From Bifidobacterium ramosum (GTDB lineage: Bacteria; Actinomycetota; Actinomycetes; Actinomycetales; Bifidobacteriaceae), in assembly GCF_009299505.1 (NCBI RefSeq), contig NZ_WBSM01000001.1:310001-374000 (forward strand): a DNA stretch of 64,000 bases, given 5' to 3'. How positions within the stretch are numbered: position 1 is the first letter of the stretch; each line of letters starts with the position of its first letter. Both the position numbers and the translations under genes were made by a program. The notes under the pieces are model-generated. The model ran no database searches and was not told the origin of the DNA. It saw only the letters and a program-made list of their open reading frames with translations. Positions 50,353-61,358 of this stretch are shown here, piece after piece.

Positions 50353-51063
50353 ATGCTCTACTGGTTCTTCGTCAAGACGCTGGGACCCATCGCCCGCCAT
50401 CATCTCGGACCGTCCGTGTCCGGCCTGAACAACATTCCGCGCAAGGGCGGCGCGATCATCGCGGCGAACCATCTCGCCGTCATCGACGACGCGCTCATTC
50501 CGATCACCTGCCCGCGCATGGTGCACTTCATGGGCAAGGCCGAATACTTCGAAGGCAAGGGCATCAAGGGCAAGTTCAAGAAGTGGTGGTTCACGTCCGT
50601 GGGCGTGTTCCCGGTGGACCGTTCCGGCGGCTCCAAGTCGCTCGGCGCGCTGGAGCACGCGCGTGAGATCATCGAGGACGGCCACCTGTTCGGCATCCAC
50701 ATCGAAGGCACCCGCAGCCCCGACGGCAGGCTGTACAAGGGCCACACCGGCGCGGCGCGCCTCGCGTTCGAAACCGGCTGTCCGATCGTGCCGACTGCGA
50801 TCATCGGCACGCGCGAACTGCAGAAACCGGGCACGGTCATCCCGCACAAGGGCAGAACGCAGGTGATCTACGGCAAGCCGATCCCGGTCGAACGCAAGGC
50901 CGACGTGACGCATGAGGAGCTGCGCGAGCTTACCGACCGCATCACCCGCGAGATCCAGGCCATGAGCGGTCAGGAGTATGTGGACGAGTATGCGCAGAAG
51001 GTCAAGGCGCAGCTTAAGGCGGAGGCGGAAGCCGCGGCCGAGGGTGAGGCCAAGCAGGCGTAA
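50353..51063 (+). CDS. plsC: 1-acyl-sn-glycerol-3-phosphate acyltransferase
   Basis: A 236-residue PlsC-family acyltransferase, which acylates lysophosphatidate to phosphatidate at the membrane. Motif I is NHLAVIDD (HX4D catalytic pair), motif II VGVFPVDRSGG, motif III EGTRSPDGRLYKGHTGAARLA, and motif IV VPTAIIG. The C-terminal tail is Ala/Glu/Lys-rich. AAAGGAG is at 50338-50344, 8 nt before ATG 50353. It sits in a set of lipid genes only loosely (pgsA is 11 kb away). It converges with pknB across a hairpin repeat. Confidence 0.92.
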   Translation: MLYWFFVKTLGPIARHHLGPSVSGLNNIPRKGGAIIAANHLAVIDDALIPITCPRMVHFMGKAEYFEGKGIKGKFKKWWFTSVGVFPVDRSGGSKSLGALEHAREIIEDGHLFGIHIEGTRSPDGRLYKGHTGAARLAFETGCPIVPTAIIGTRELQKPGTVIPHKGRTQVIYGKPIPVERKADVTHEELRELTDRITREIQAMSGQEYVDEYAQKVKAQLKAEAEAAAEGEAKQA

Positions 51064-51159
51064 GCCACAGGCGGCAGGCGTAGGCCGAACGGGCATACCG
51101 AATACAGGCTAGTCCCAATACGGGCATAGCCCAGCGTCTCGCCAATACACCACAACCAC

Positions 51160-51207
51160 AACGGACATGCAGCCGATTTTCCTATGGAAATCGGCTGCAT
51201 GTCCGTT
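51160..51207. repeat. 48-bp hairpin repeat, copy 4
   Basis: The arms AACGGACATGCAGCCGATT and AATCGGCTGCATGTCCGTT are perfectly complementary. The following 60 nt repeat the short words CTTATG and GTCCGTTT several times, as if partial copies follow. It lies between the convergent plsC and pknB genes. Confidence 0.9.
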
Positions 51208-51322
51208 TCTTATGTCCGTTTATGCAGGTTTTCTTATGCGCTCTTATGCCCGTTTTCCTATGGCAAGATGCGGTAAACACATGGCGAAAAGAGGAGAAGA
51301 GAAGGAGCTTGAGAGAACGGTC

Positions 51323-53659
51323 TCACACGATCGTCAGCGTGATGACGGTGGGATTGCCATCGGTGTCGCGCAGCCGCACTGATCCGCCGTCGGACACGTC
51401 GTCATTACCGTTCTTGATCGACCGCACAGTGCCGAACAGGCCGCCGAGTACACGCTCGGTCTTGACCTTAAAGCCGAGTTTCTCGAGCTGTTTGGTCACG
51501 TCGCTTTCCTGCTTGCCGACGAGCCCGGACGGAATCGTCGCCGTTTCGGGACCCTTCGACACCACGACATCCACCGAATCGCCCCAGTGCAGCTGCGCGC
51601 CCGCATCCTGCGACGCGGACACCACCGATCCGGCCTTGACCTTGTCGTCGTACGCCTCGGTCACGTTCGCCGTCAGCCGCAGCTCCTCGAGCGCGGTCTC
51701 CATCTCGGCCTGCGTCTTGCCCACGATGTCGGGCATCGTCACCGGCATCGGCCCCTTCGACAGCACCACCGTGATCTTCGCGTTGTGCTTGAGCTTCAGC
51801 CCCGGTTCGACCACGTTGCCCGACTCGTCGGTGATGCTGATCGCCGCGCCGGCCGGCAGCGTCTCGTCGTACTGGTCGTTCGCTGCATCGTGCTGGATGT
51901 TGTCAAAACCTGCCTGCTTGAGCGCGGCCAGTGCGTCCTTGCCGTTGCTCGACGTCGCGTCGAGGATGTCGGACGGCACCGTGGCCGTCTTCACGCCCTT
52001 GGACACGACGACGGCCATCGTGCCGTCACGCTTGCTGATGCGAGTGCCCACGTCGGACGGTTCGGCCGAGATGATCGCGCCGGCCGCGACGGTGTCGCTG
52101 TATTCGTCGCTGGACGTGTACCTGATCTGCGCGTCGTGCAGCAGCTGCTCGTAGTCGGACCATTTCGCGCCGGTGACGCTGCACACCTTGCCCTGCGTGC
52201 AGGAGACGTCGCCCGGCTGGGGCACGGTCCAATAGCTGCCTGGCCCGAAGTTCTGCCACCATGTCGCGCCGCCGATCGCGCCGGCCACGGCGAGCAGCAG
52301 AACGATGATGGCGATGACGAGCGGCGTGCGCAGCTGGCGAGGACGCTTCGCCGGCCGCGGCGCAGCTGGCGAAGCGGACGAAGCCGCGTCGTTGTGATGC
52401 CCGGTCGTGTCGTCAGTGTGCGCGGCGTCGCCGGACGGCGCCGGGAAGGTCTTGGTCGGACTGGTCGCCAGTTCGATGTCGTCGAAGATCTGCGTGGCAC
52501 CGGTATCGGCATGGATATCGGCATCGGATGATTCATGCGATGCCGACGTGACGGATGATGCTGCCGCGGCGGATGCGGCGTCGCCGGTCGGCGGAGCCGG
52601 GGGTCCGGTCAGGGTTTTTCCGTTCGACGTCAGCGCGACCGTCGCCTGGCCGTCGCCGACCGTTGCGGACGCGTGCGTATCGTCCGCCAACCGATCGGCG
52701 GACGGCTGGTTCGGGATCGGCTTATCCGCGGCGGGACGCACCGGCACCGCGATCGTGCCGTCGTCATCGCCCTGCGTGCGCGGACGACGATACGTCCACG
52801 ACGGGATCGCCAGCGTGGACGTCAGATCAAGCAGCTCGTTCGACGCCGCCACCGCATCCGCCGGACGATCCTCGACCTTGCGCGCGGTCAGATGCGCGAT
52901 GAACCTCGCGACCCCCGGATCGATGCCCGGGCACGGCACCGCGATGGGCGGCACGTCCTCATGCACGTGCTTGAACACGAGCGTCACCGGATTATCGGAG
53001 ACGAACGGCACCTCGCCGGCCAGCATCTCCCACGCCATGATGCCCACCGAATACAGGTCGCCCTGCGGGGTCGCCTGGTTGTATTCGATCATCTCCGGCG
53101 CCAGATAGGCGGCGGTGCCCAGCAGCATGCCCGTCGACGAGAGCGTGGCCTGCGACGCGGCCTTCGCCAGACCGAAATCGGTGATCTGCACATGGCCGCG
53201 GTCGTTGAGCAGGATGTTCTCCGGCTTGATGTCACGATGCACCACGCCCGCACGATGCGCCGACGCCAGCCCGTCCAGCGTCTCGGCCACGATGCGCAGC
53301 GTCTCGCGCACGCTGAACGGCCCCTGCTCGTTCATTTCGCGGCGCAGGTTCACGCCGTGCACGAACTCCATGACCAGATAGTCGAGCCCGTCCACCTCGC
53401 CGGTGTCGTACACCTGCACGATATGCGGGTTCGCGATCGCCGCGGCCGACTTGGCCTCGCGGCGGAACCGCTCCACGAACTGCGCGCGGTGAGGGCCCTG
53501 CGCGAGCTGGGTGTGCATGATCTTGATGGCCACCGTGCGTTCCAGCCGCATATCCATGGCCTGATACACCGTGGCCATGCCACCCTCGGCGATTCTGCGG
53601 ATGATACGGTAGCGCCCTTCGATCATCTGCCCTTCATGGGGGTGTACGGATTCGCTCAT
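51323..53659 (-). CDS. pknB: Serine/threonine protein kinase with PASTA repeats (PknB type)
   Basis: A 778-residue kinase that senses cell-wall fragments and regulates growth and division. The kinase domain has IAEGGMATVYQAMD (P-loop), IKIM, HRDIKPENILL near 140-150, ITDFGLAKA and GTAAYLAPEMI. After a Thr/Asp-rich linker, one membrane helix is at about 445-467, followed by about four extracellular PASTA repeats, the first rather divergent with two cysteines (VSCTQGKVC). ATG 53659 is chosen with AAGGAA upstream; ATG 53713 adds 18 residues. It lies 133 nt downstream of the polyprenyl synthase gene on the same strand. Other PASTA-kinase partner genes are not in view. Confidence 0.93.
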   Translation of the reverse strand: MSESVHPHEGQMIEGRYRIIRRIAEGGMATVYQAMDMRLERTVAIKIMHTQLAQGPHRAQFVERFRREAKSAAAIANPHIVQVYDTGEVDGLDYLVMEFVHGVNLRREMNEQGPFSVRETLRIVAETLDGLASAHRAGVVHRDIKPENILLNDRGHVQITDFGLAKAASQATLSSTGMLLGTAAYLAPEMIEYNQATPQGDLYSVGIMAWEMLAGEVPFVSDNPVTLVFKHVHEDVPPIAVPCPGIDPGVARFIAHLTARKVEDRPADAVAASNELLDLTSTLAIPSWTYRRPRTQGDDDGTIAVPVRPAADKPIPNQPSADRLADDTHASATVGDGQATVALTSNGKTLTGPPAPPTGDAASAAAASSVTSASHESSDADIHADTGATQIFDDIELATSPTKTFPAPSGDAAHTDDTTGHHNDAASSASPAAPRPAKRPRQLRTPLVIAIIVLLLAVAGAIGGATWWQNFGPGSYWTVPQPGDVSCTQGKVCSVTGAKWSDYEQLLHDAQIRYTSSDEYSDTVAAGAIISAEPSDVGTRISKRDGTMAVVVSKGVKTATVPSDILDATSSNGKDALAALKQAGFDNIQHDAANDQYDETLPAGAAISITDESGNVVEPGLKLKHNAKITVVLSKGPMPVTMPDIVGKTQAEMETALEELRLTANVTEAYDDKVKAGSVVSASQDAGAQLHWGDSVDVVVSKGPETATIPSGLVGKQESDVTKQLEKLGFKVKTERVLGGLFGTVRSIKNGNDDVSDGGSVRLRDTDGNPTVITLTIV

Positions 53660-53792
53660 GGTGCGGTTCGGTTCCTTGCTACTGCTGATGTCAGGACTCA
53701 TATCAGAACTCACGTGTCCTGCACACAGTGTACATGCAGCCGTACATTATTCGGTACCGTCGTCCAAGGATCATGCGGGACCATGCGTCTGC

Positions 53793-54878
53793 TCATGCCA
53801 GCGGCACGAACCGTGCGCATGCGGCCTCCAGCAGTGTCCTGCCGGTCTCGTCCAGACCGAGTCCGCCGATCGCGGCCCTGGACTCCCGCCACAATCCGGC
53901 GATGCGCTCGCGGGAGCGGTCGACCGCGCCGGTCGCCGTGAACATGCTGATCGCGCGGCGCACGTCGTCGTCGCTGCGCGACGGGGCCTCGAACATCGCA
54001 CGCAGCGCGACACGTTCGTCGTCGTTCGCCGCGGCAAGCGCGTCGGCCAGCAGCACCGTGCGCTTGCCCTCGCGGATGTCCCCGCCGACCGGCTTGCCGG
54101 TGTTGCGGCTCGATCCGACCACGTCCAGCAGATCGTCCGCCAGCTGGAACGCGAGGCCGAGCGGCCGGCCGACCGCCAGCGCCTGCTTGCGTGCATCGCG
54201 CGGCGTGCGCCCAGCGGCCAGCAGCGCCAGCTCGATCGGCGCGATCGTCGTATAGCTCGCCGTCTTCCAACGGAACACGTTGAGCGAGGCGTCGGCCAGC
54301 GCCTGCGGATCGTCCAACGGCGTGAGCTCCACGGCCAGATCGAGCACCTGGCCGACCTCGACCTCGCGATGCATGGTGAGGAACGTGTCGACGAGCGCCG
54401 CGGCGTCGCCGAACCGGCGTGCGGCCGTATTGGCGATGGCGACGCTCGCGGTGGCCAGCAGGTCGCCGAGCATGATGCCCAGCCCGGTGCCGATCGGATC
54501 GCTGCGCGTGGCGGCGGCGAGCGCACGGTGCGCGGACGGCTTGCCGCGGCGCAGGTCGGAGTCGTCGATGATGTCGTCGTGGACGAGGGCCGCCGTCTGG
54601 AACACCTCGATGGCGCAGGCCAGATCGAGCATGGCGTCGTGACCGCCGTCGGCGTCCTGCGCCGGCGTCGCGCCGGCGGCCGCGGCGTACGCGTCGAGCG
54701 CCAGCAGCGCGCGCAGCCGCTTGCCGCCCTCGCTGGAGGTCACCGCCTGCGCGACCACCTCGTCCATCACCGTGCGGCATGCGGCGGCGACCGCATCATC
54801 GTTCGCCGCGGCCAGATAACCGCGCACCAGCGCGACGATGCGCGACTCGATCAGGGCCTTGTTCATGTCAACACTCAT
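53793..54878 (-). CDS. Polyprenyl diphosphate synthase (trans-prenyltransferase)
   Basis: A 361-residue chain-elongating prenyltransferase, probably a geranylgeranyl or longer polyprenyl diphosphate synthase. The two Asp-rich motifs are HDDIIDDSDLRRGKP near 100-114 and FQLADDLLDVVG near 243-254, with GGKRLRALLALDA before them and GKPVGGDIREGKRTVLL after. The residues before the first Asp motif (FQTAALV) are the chain-length region, but product length is not predictable by eye. On the minus strand TAACCT lies 7 nt before ATG 54878, suggesting a leaderless start. It is upstream of pknB. Confidence 0.9.
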   Translation of the reverse strand: MSVDMNKALIESRIVALVRGYLAAANDDAVAAACRTVMDEVVAQAVTSSEGGKRLRALLALDAYAAAAGATPAQDADGGHDAMLDLACAIEVFQTAALVHDDIIDDSDLRRGKPSAHRALAAATRSDPIGTGLGIMLGDLLATASVAIANTAARRFGDAAALVDTFLTMHREVEVGQVLDLAVELTPLDDPQALADASLNVFRWKTASYTTIAPIELALLAAGRTPRDARKQALAVGRPLGLAFQLADDLLDVVGSSRNTGKPVGGDIREGKRTVLLADALAAANDDERVALRAMFEAPSRSDDDVRRAISMFTATGAVDRSRERIAGLWRESRAAIGGLGLDETGRTLLEAACARFVPLA

Positions 54879-55076
54879 GCCCCCAAGGTTATCCACATGG
54901 GTTGTCGAACACAAGAACGTTGCAATGCCGCCGTTCGCTACCGTTCGACCACATAGGTCGAAAACCGGCCGCCGGGGCGCGCCGAACGGGCACAGTGGAA
55001 GGTGACGCGCATGGTGCGCGCATGGCGGCCCGGCCACGCCCGCCGCCATCGGACGATCCACACAGGAAGGATGATC

Positions 55077-55754
55077 ATGGACACGACGACGATGCGACGC
55101 ACGGCCGCCATACGACGGCTGGACCGCGGCCGTAACGCGGACCGCGACGGTGACACGCCGTTCGACGAGAGCGGACTGGAGACGATCACGCGACGGTTTC
55201 GCGCCGCACGGATGGAACACGGGCGGCGCAAGGCCGACGAGGCATGGGTGCGCGGGCCGTTCGCCGCATGGCTGGGCAATCTGGCCGCCGGTGCGAGTGA
55301 TCCGTGCGACGCGACGCTGCACGACGACCATGTCGCGTCGATCGCGGTCGGCATGCGCGAGTCGCTGCCGATCCGCGACGCGCTCATCGTGTCGCTGCTC
55401 GCCGCTCGGCCCTGCGACCGTGCGACGATGACGGCATGCGCCGCCGACCCGCACGGCGCGGCGACACGGCATCTCATGGCCGACCTGATGTCGACGGCGT
55501 ACGAACGCCCCGACCCGCCGGACTTCGCCCGGTGCCTCGCGGGCCTGTCGATGCTGGCGCAGATCGCGCGCGGGGTGCCGCCGCGCTGGCGCGTGCAGCC
55601 GATTGCGGCGCTCGCCTACGTGCTGTGGTGGCTCGACGACGACCTCGCGGTGCCGTACGCCTTGGAATGCCTGGCCTTGGACGGCGATTGCACGCTGGCC
55701 GGCATCGTCGTGTCGACGGTTGAACGGGGCGTGTGCCCGGCGTGGTGCCGATAG
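55077..55754 (+). CDS. DUF4192-like protein
   Basis: A 225-residue protein with an Arg-rich N terminus (RRLDRGRNADRDGDTPFDES) and a helical C-terminal part containing PIAALAYVLWWLDDDLAVPYALECLALDGDCTLAGIVVSTVERG. This resembles the end of the actinobacterial DUF4192 family, in which an AWxxGxxxxAxxALxxAL-DPxxxLAxLL stretch is typical, and such genes often adjoin the principal sigma factor. It is shorter than many family members. The function is unknown. ATG 55077 has AGGAAGG upstream; in-frame ATG 55071 lies too close to it. It is co-directional with rpoD, but rpoD has its own promoter. Confidence 0.6.
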   Translation: MDTTTMRRTAAIRRLDRGRNADRDGDTPFDESGLETITRRFRAARMEHGRRKADEAWVRGPFAAWLGNLAAGASDPCDATLHDDHVASIAVGMRESLPIRDALIVSLLAARPCDRATMTACAADPHGAATRHLMADLMSTAYERPDPPDFARCLAGLSMLAQIARGVPPRWRVQPIAALAYVLWWLDDDLAVPYALECLALDGDCTLAGIVVSTVERGVCPAWCR

Positions 55755-55843
55755 GGACGCGGGGTGGTTTTCCGTTCGCTGGCGGAACAACGGGAATAAT
55801 CGTCCTTGGAGGGTGGTTTACTCCAATAGTTGACGATTTGCCC

Positions 55844-55873
55844 TTGCCAGAAGTGCGCCCTATGTGGTATAAG
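55844..55873 (+). promoter_or_regulatory. Candidate promoter of the sigma factor gene
   Basis: TTGCCA (55844-55849) and TATAAG (55868-55873) with an 18-nt spacer, 33 nt before the translation start. A second possible -10, TATGTG, overlaps. Confidence 0.45.
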
Positions 55874-55905
55874 CGCGACTGGCAGGATCATGCAGGAGGA
55901 TGAAC

Positions 55906-57306
<1,401 letters not shown>

Positions 57307-57314
57307 CCCGCTCC

Positions 57315-57348
57315 CGTGCTCCCCGTCAAACAGGGAGCACGATTTTTT
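57315..57348 (+). terminator. Terminator after rpoD
   Basis: CGTGCTCCC and GGGAGCACG form a 9-bp stem with a 9-nt loop, followed by ATTTTTT. The topoisomerase ATG follows 29 nt later. Confidence 0.88.
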
Positions 57349-57376
57349 CCCACGTGTAGACCGAACAAGGAGAACC

Positions 57377-59695
57377 ATGCCCGAATCCTACGGCGCCGAC
57401 AGTCTTACCGTGCTCGAAGGCCTTGACGCGGTGCGCAAGCGCCCCGGCATGTACATCGGCACGACCGACAGCCAGGGCCTCATGCACTGCCTGTGGGAGA
57501 TCATCGACAACTCCGTGGACGAGGCCCTCGCCGGCGCGTGCGACCACATCACCGTCACCCTGCACACCGACGGCTCCGTCGAAGTGGCCGACAACGGCCG
57601 CGGCATCCCCGTCGACGTCGAACCGAAGACCAAGCTCACCGGCGTCGAGGTCGTGCTCACCAAACTGCACGCCGGCGCGAAGTTCGGCAACGCCTCGTAC
57701 AACGCCGCCGGCGGCCTGCACGGCGTCGGCTCGTCGGTCGTCAACGCGCTGAGCTCACGACTCGACGTCGAGGTCGACCGCGACGGCAAAACCCATCACA
57801 TGGCCTTCCATCAGGGCCACCCCGGCGTGTACACGGACGCCGACCCCGCGCATCCGTCACCGGACTCGCCGTTCAAACGCACCCGTAAGAACAAGCCCAC
57901 CGAACTCGAGATCATCGGCAAGGTCAGTCCCCGGACCACCGGCACGCGCATCCGCTACTGGGCCGACCCCGAGATCTTCAACGACACCGCGCAGTTCAGC
58001 TACGAGCAGCTCATCGACCGCGTGCGGCAGACCAGCTTCCTCGTGCCCGGACTGAAGATCACCGTCATCGACGAGCACATTCCCGAAACCGGCGACGCCG
58101 GCATCGACGAACTGCGCGAGATCGACGACATCGTCCCGCCGGACGCGACGAACGACACGGCCGCCGATACGTCGGCGACGGACACGGATGCCGCGGACGA
58201 TGCCACGGCGCCGCTGCTCGATGGATTCACGGAAGCCGCCGCGACGTCGTCATCGGCCGGTTCCGCCGCCGTCGCGGTCGCCAAGGCCGACGAGGCAGGC
58301 CACACGCACCGCCGCATCGAGGAATTCTGCCACACCGGCGGTGTCAAGGACTTCGTCGACTTCCTGTCGAACGGCGAGCCCGTCTCCGACATCTGGCGCA
58401 TCAGCGGCCAGGACACGTACGTCGAGGAGACGCAGGCCGTCGGCGAGAACGGCGAACTGCACGCGCAGAAGGTCAAGCGCGACTGCGGCGTCGACATCGC
58501 GCTGCGCTGGGTCAACGGCTACGACACCGTGATCCGCAGCTTCGTCAACGTCGTCGAGACGCCCGGCGGCGGCATGCACGTCGACGGGTTCCTCAACGGC
58601 ATCACCAAGCAGATCCGCAAAACCGTCGAAGACAACGCGCGCAAGCTCAAGGTCAACCTCAAGGACCCCGCACAGAAGGTCGAACGCGACGACATCACGG
58701 CCGGACTCGTGGCCGTCGTCACCGTGCGCATCGCCGAACCGCAGTTCCAAGGCCAGACCAAGGACGTGCTCGGCACCGCGCAGGTGCGCCCGATCGTCAC
58801 CAGAATGACCGACAAGCAGTTCGGCGAGATGATCACCGGATCGAAACGCGGCTACAAGGAACAGTCCGGCCGCGTGCTCGACAAGATCGTCGGCGAGATG
58901 CACGCGCGCATCCAGGCGCGCAAGACCAAGGAGGTCACGCGCCGCAAGAACGCGCTCGAATCCGCGTCCATGCCGCCGAAGCTGTCCGATTGCCAGCCGG
59001 GCAACGACGACGTGGCCGAACTGTTCATCGTCGAGGGCGACTCCGCGCTCGGCACCGCCAAGGCCGCGCGCAACTCCGCGTTTCAGGCGCTTCTGCCGAT
59101 CCGCGGCAAGATCCTCAACGTGCAGAAGGCGTCGCTCGCGCAAATGCTGTCCAACAAGGAATGCGCGGCGATCATCCAGGTCGTCGGCGCCGGCTCCGGC
59201 CAAAGCTTCGACATCGAACAGGCGCGGTACCACAAGATCATCATGATGACCGATGCCGACGTCGACGGCGCACACATCCGCATCCTGCTGCTCACCCTGT
59301 TCTACCGGTACATGCGCCCGCTCATCGAAGCCGGGCACGTGTACGCCGCCGTGCCGCCGTTGCACCGCATCGCGCTCGCCGGCTCGCACAAGGGCGAGTT
59401 CATCTATACGTACTCCGACGACGAACTCGCCGGCAAGCTCGCCGATCTCGACCGCCGGCACATCGCGTACAATCCCGACATCCAACGATACAAGGGTCTG
59501 GGCGAGATGGACGCCGACCAGTTGGCGGACACGACGATGGACCCGCGCACGCGCATGCTACGCCGCATCCGCATGGAGGACGCCGCACAGGCCGCGGGCA
59601 TCTTCAGCCTGCTCATGGGCGACGACGTGCCGCCGCGCAAGCAGTTCATCGTCGACAACGCCGATGATTTCGACCGTTCCAAGATCGACACCTGA
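57377..59695 (+). CDS. parE: Type IIA topoisomerase B subunit (ParE/GyrB paralogue)
   Basis: A 772-residue ATPase subunit of topoisomerase IV or a second gyrase, which decatenates and relaxes DNA with ParC/GyrA. The GHKL ATPase has EGLDAVRKRPGMYIG, WEIIDNSVDEALAG, DNGRGIPVDVEPKT and GGLHGVGSSVVNALS. The TOPRIM domain has ELFIVEGDSALGTAKAARN, LPIRGKILNVQKA and MTDADVDGAHIRILLLT. A low-complexity Asp/Ala/Thr/Ser insertion of about 60-70 residues (about 255-315) sits in the transducer region. AAGGAG precedes ATG 57377. Actinobacteria commonly carry this gene next to the sigma gene. The subunit name rather than gyrB is inferred from that context. Confidence 0.9.
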   Translation: MPESYGADSLTVLEGLDAVRKRPGMYIGTTDSQGLMHCLWEIIDNSVDEALAGACDHITVTLHTDGSVEVADNGRGIPVDVEPKTKLTGVEVVLTKLHAGAKFGNASYNAAGGLHGVGSSVVNALSSRLDVEVDRDGKTHHMAFHQGHPGVYTDADPAHPSPDSPFKRTRKNKPTELEIIGKVSPRTTGTRIRYWADPEIFNDTAQFSYEQLIDRVRQTSFLVPGLKITVIDEHIPETGDAGIDELREIDDIVPPDATNDTAADTSATDTDAADDATAPLLDGFTEAAATSSSAGSAAVAVAKADEAGHTHRRIEEFCHTGGVKDFVDFLSNGEPVSDIWRISGQDTYVEETQAVGENGELHAQKVKRDCGVDIALRWVNGYDTVIRSFVNVVETPGGGMHVDGFLNGITKQIRKTVEDNARKLKVNLKDPAQKVERDDITAGLVAVVTVRIAEPQFQGQTKDVLGTAQVRPIVTRMTDKQFGEMITGSKRGYKEQSGRVLDKIVGEMHARIQARKTKEVTRRKNALESASMPPKLSDCQPGNDDVAELFIVEGDSALGTAKAARNSAFQALLPIRGKILNVQKASLAQMLSNKECAAIIQVVGAGSGQSFDIEQARYHKIIMMTDADVDGAHIRILLLTLFYRYMRPLIEAGHVYAAVPPLHRIALAGSHKGEFIYTYSDDELAGKLADLDRRHIAYNPDIQRYKGLGEMDADQLADTTMDPRTRMLRRIRMEDAAQAAGIFSLLMGDDVPPRKQFIVDNADDFDRSKIDT

Positions 59696-59707
59696 TCCTG
59701 AACGACA

Positions 59708-59744
59708 TTCGCCCCTCTCCGCCTGTACGACGGGGAGGGGCGAA
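59708..59744. terminator. Bidirectional hairpin between parE and aspA
   Basis: TTCGCCCCTCTCCG pairs with CGGGGAGGGGCGAA (one G-U) between the convergent stops. T-runs are absent on both sides, so efficiency is unclear. Confidence 0.55.
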
Positions 59745-59763
59745 CCGTTGGTACCGTCTGCCG

Positions 59764-61203
59764 CTACTCGTGATGCTCGCGGCAGGTCTGGCCGAGCCGA
59801 CGCGACAGGGCGATCGGGTCAAGCAGCGCATCCAGCTGCTCGGCCGGCAGATCGGTGCGCTCGCCGGCGACCTCGCGCACGGACCGTCCGCTGACCGCCG
59901 CCTCCTTGGCGATGTCGGCAGCATGCTCGTAGCCGATCGCATCGTTGAGCGTGGCCGCGATCGACGGCGAATACTCGGCGTAACGGCGGCCCACGGCCGC
60001 GTTGATGGTGATGCCGTCCACGCAACGTTCGCGGAACATCGCCATCGCGCGGGTGAGCAGATCGATGCCGCCGAGCAGCGCGTGAATCATCACCGGGTCG
60101 AACGCGTTGAGCTGCAGCTGGCCTTCGGACGCGGCCCAGGTCACGGTCGTGTCCATGCCGAACACCATGAAGCAGCACTGGTCCACGCATTCGGGGATGA
60201 CCGGGTTCACCTTGCCGGGCATGATGCTGCTGCCCGCCTGCCGTGCCGGCACGTTGAGGTCGTTGAAGCCGTCGTGCGGACCGGAGTTGAGCAGGCGCAG
60301 GTCGTCGGCGGCCTTCTTGAGGTGGATCGCGAGGTTCTTGACGGTCTGCGAGACGGCGATGTACGCGCTCATGTCCGTCATCGCGGCGATCGGGTCGGGC
60401 GCGGCCGTGATCGGCAGTCCGGTGATGCGGGCGAGATGCTCGGTGGCCGCCTTGCGGAAGCGCAGGTCGGCGCAGATGCCGGTGCCGATGGCCGTCGCGC
60501 CGAGGTTGAGCGACATGAGCTGCGGCACGACGCGTTCGAGCTCCCCGGTGTCGGCCTTCATGAAGCTGGCGAACGCGTGGAACTCCTGACCGTAGGTCAT
60601 CGGCACGGCGTCCTGCAGCTGCGTGCGGCCGATGGTCACGTCGTTGGCGTGCCGGTCGGCGAGGTCGTGGAACGCGCGCGCGAGCTTCTTCGTCTCCTCG
60701 GCGAGCGGGCCGAGCGCGTCGATCAGCGCGAGCTTGCAGGCGGCCGGATACGTGTCGTTCGTGGACTGGCTGTGGTTCACGTCGTCGTTGGGGTGGATGT
60801 AGGCGTAGTCGCCGCGGGCGTGGCCGGCGATCTCGAGCGCGCGGTTGGCGATCACCTCGTTCATGTTCATGTTCGTGGAGGTGCCCGCGCCGCCCTGCAG
60901 CACGTCGACGGGGAACTGGTCGGCGAGCCCGCCAGCCTCGATTTCGAGGCAGGCCGCGATGATCGCGCGCGCCTTGTCGCGGTCGATCAGGCCGAGCTCC
61001 TCGTTGGCTTCGGCGCAGGCGCGCTTGACGGTGGCATAGGCCTTGACGAGCTGGGGATGCGCGGAGTCGGGGATGCCGGACACGGTGAAGTTGCCGATCG
61101 CGCGTTGGGTGTGGATGCCCCAGTAGACGTCGTCCGGCACCTCCATCGTGCCGATACAGTCATGTTCCAGCCGGGTCCGTCGCGTCGCGTCGTTCGTGCT
61201 CAT
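59764..61203 (-). CDS. aspA: Aspartate ammonia-lyase (aspartase/fumarase superfamily)
   Basis: A 479-residue lyase that reversibly splits aspartate to fumarate and ammonia. The superfamily signature GSSIMPGKVNPVIPE is near residue 326. Other blocks are NVNHSQSTNDTYP-like (DDVNHSQSTNDTYP), TIGRTQLQDAVPMTYGQEF and GGAGTSTNMNMNEVIANRALE. Retention of TNMNMNEVIANRA and LGLI-type N terminus favours aspartase over class II fumarase, but the substrate is an inference. ATG 61203 is preceded by AAAGGAG; the annotated-longer start at 61251 is not needed. It is divergent from the MFS gene across a region with two palindromes. Confidence 0.88.
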   Translation of the reverse strand: MSTNDATRRTRLEHDCIGTMEVPDDVYWGIHTQRAIGNFTVSGIPDSAHPQLVKAYATVKRACAEANEELGLIDRDKARAIIAACLEIEAGGLADQFPVDVLQGGAGTSTNMNMNEVIANRALEIAGHARGDYAYIHPNDDVNHSQSTNDTYPAACKLALIDALGPLAEETKKLARAFHDLADRHANDVTIGRTQLQDAVPMTYGQEFHAFASFMKADTGELERVVPQLMSLNLGATAIGTGICADLRFRKAATEHLARITGLPITAAPDPIAAMTDMSAYIAVSQTVKNLAIHLKKAADDLRLLNSGPHDGFNDLNVPARQAGSSIMPGKVNPVIPECVDQCCFMVFGMDTTVTWAASEGQLQLNAFDPVMIHALLGGIDLLTRAMAMFRERCVDGITINAAVGRRYAEYSPSIAATLNDAIGYEHAADIAKEAAVSGRSVREVAGERTDLPAEQLDALLDPIALSRRLGQTCREHHE

Positions 61204-61320
61204 CGTGTGCTCCTTTATTCGGCTCGTGGCCTTATGTTCCGTCACCATCATGACGGGTTTGCGCGCGACATGCCATAGTTCGCCGTGCGCGAAGGCGATG
61301 TGATCCGCGACACGCCGTAG

Positions 61321-61336
61321 ATTACCGACTGGTAAT
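61321..61336. promoter_or_regulatory. Palindrome ATTACC-GACT-GGTAAT upstream of MFS gene
   Basis: Six-bp perfect arms around a 4-nt centre, in the intergenic region between aspA and the MFS permease. A possible regulator site; no regulator gene is adjacent. Confidence 0.4.
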
Positions 61337-61358
61337 TATCGACGGGTTCGGATACCAT

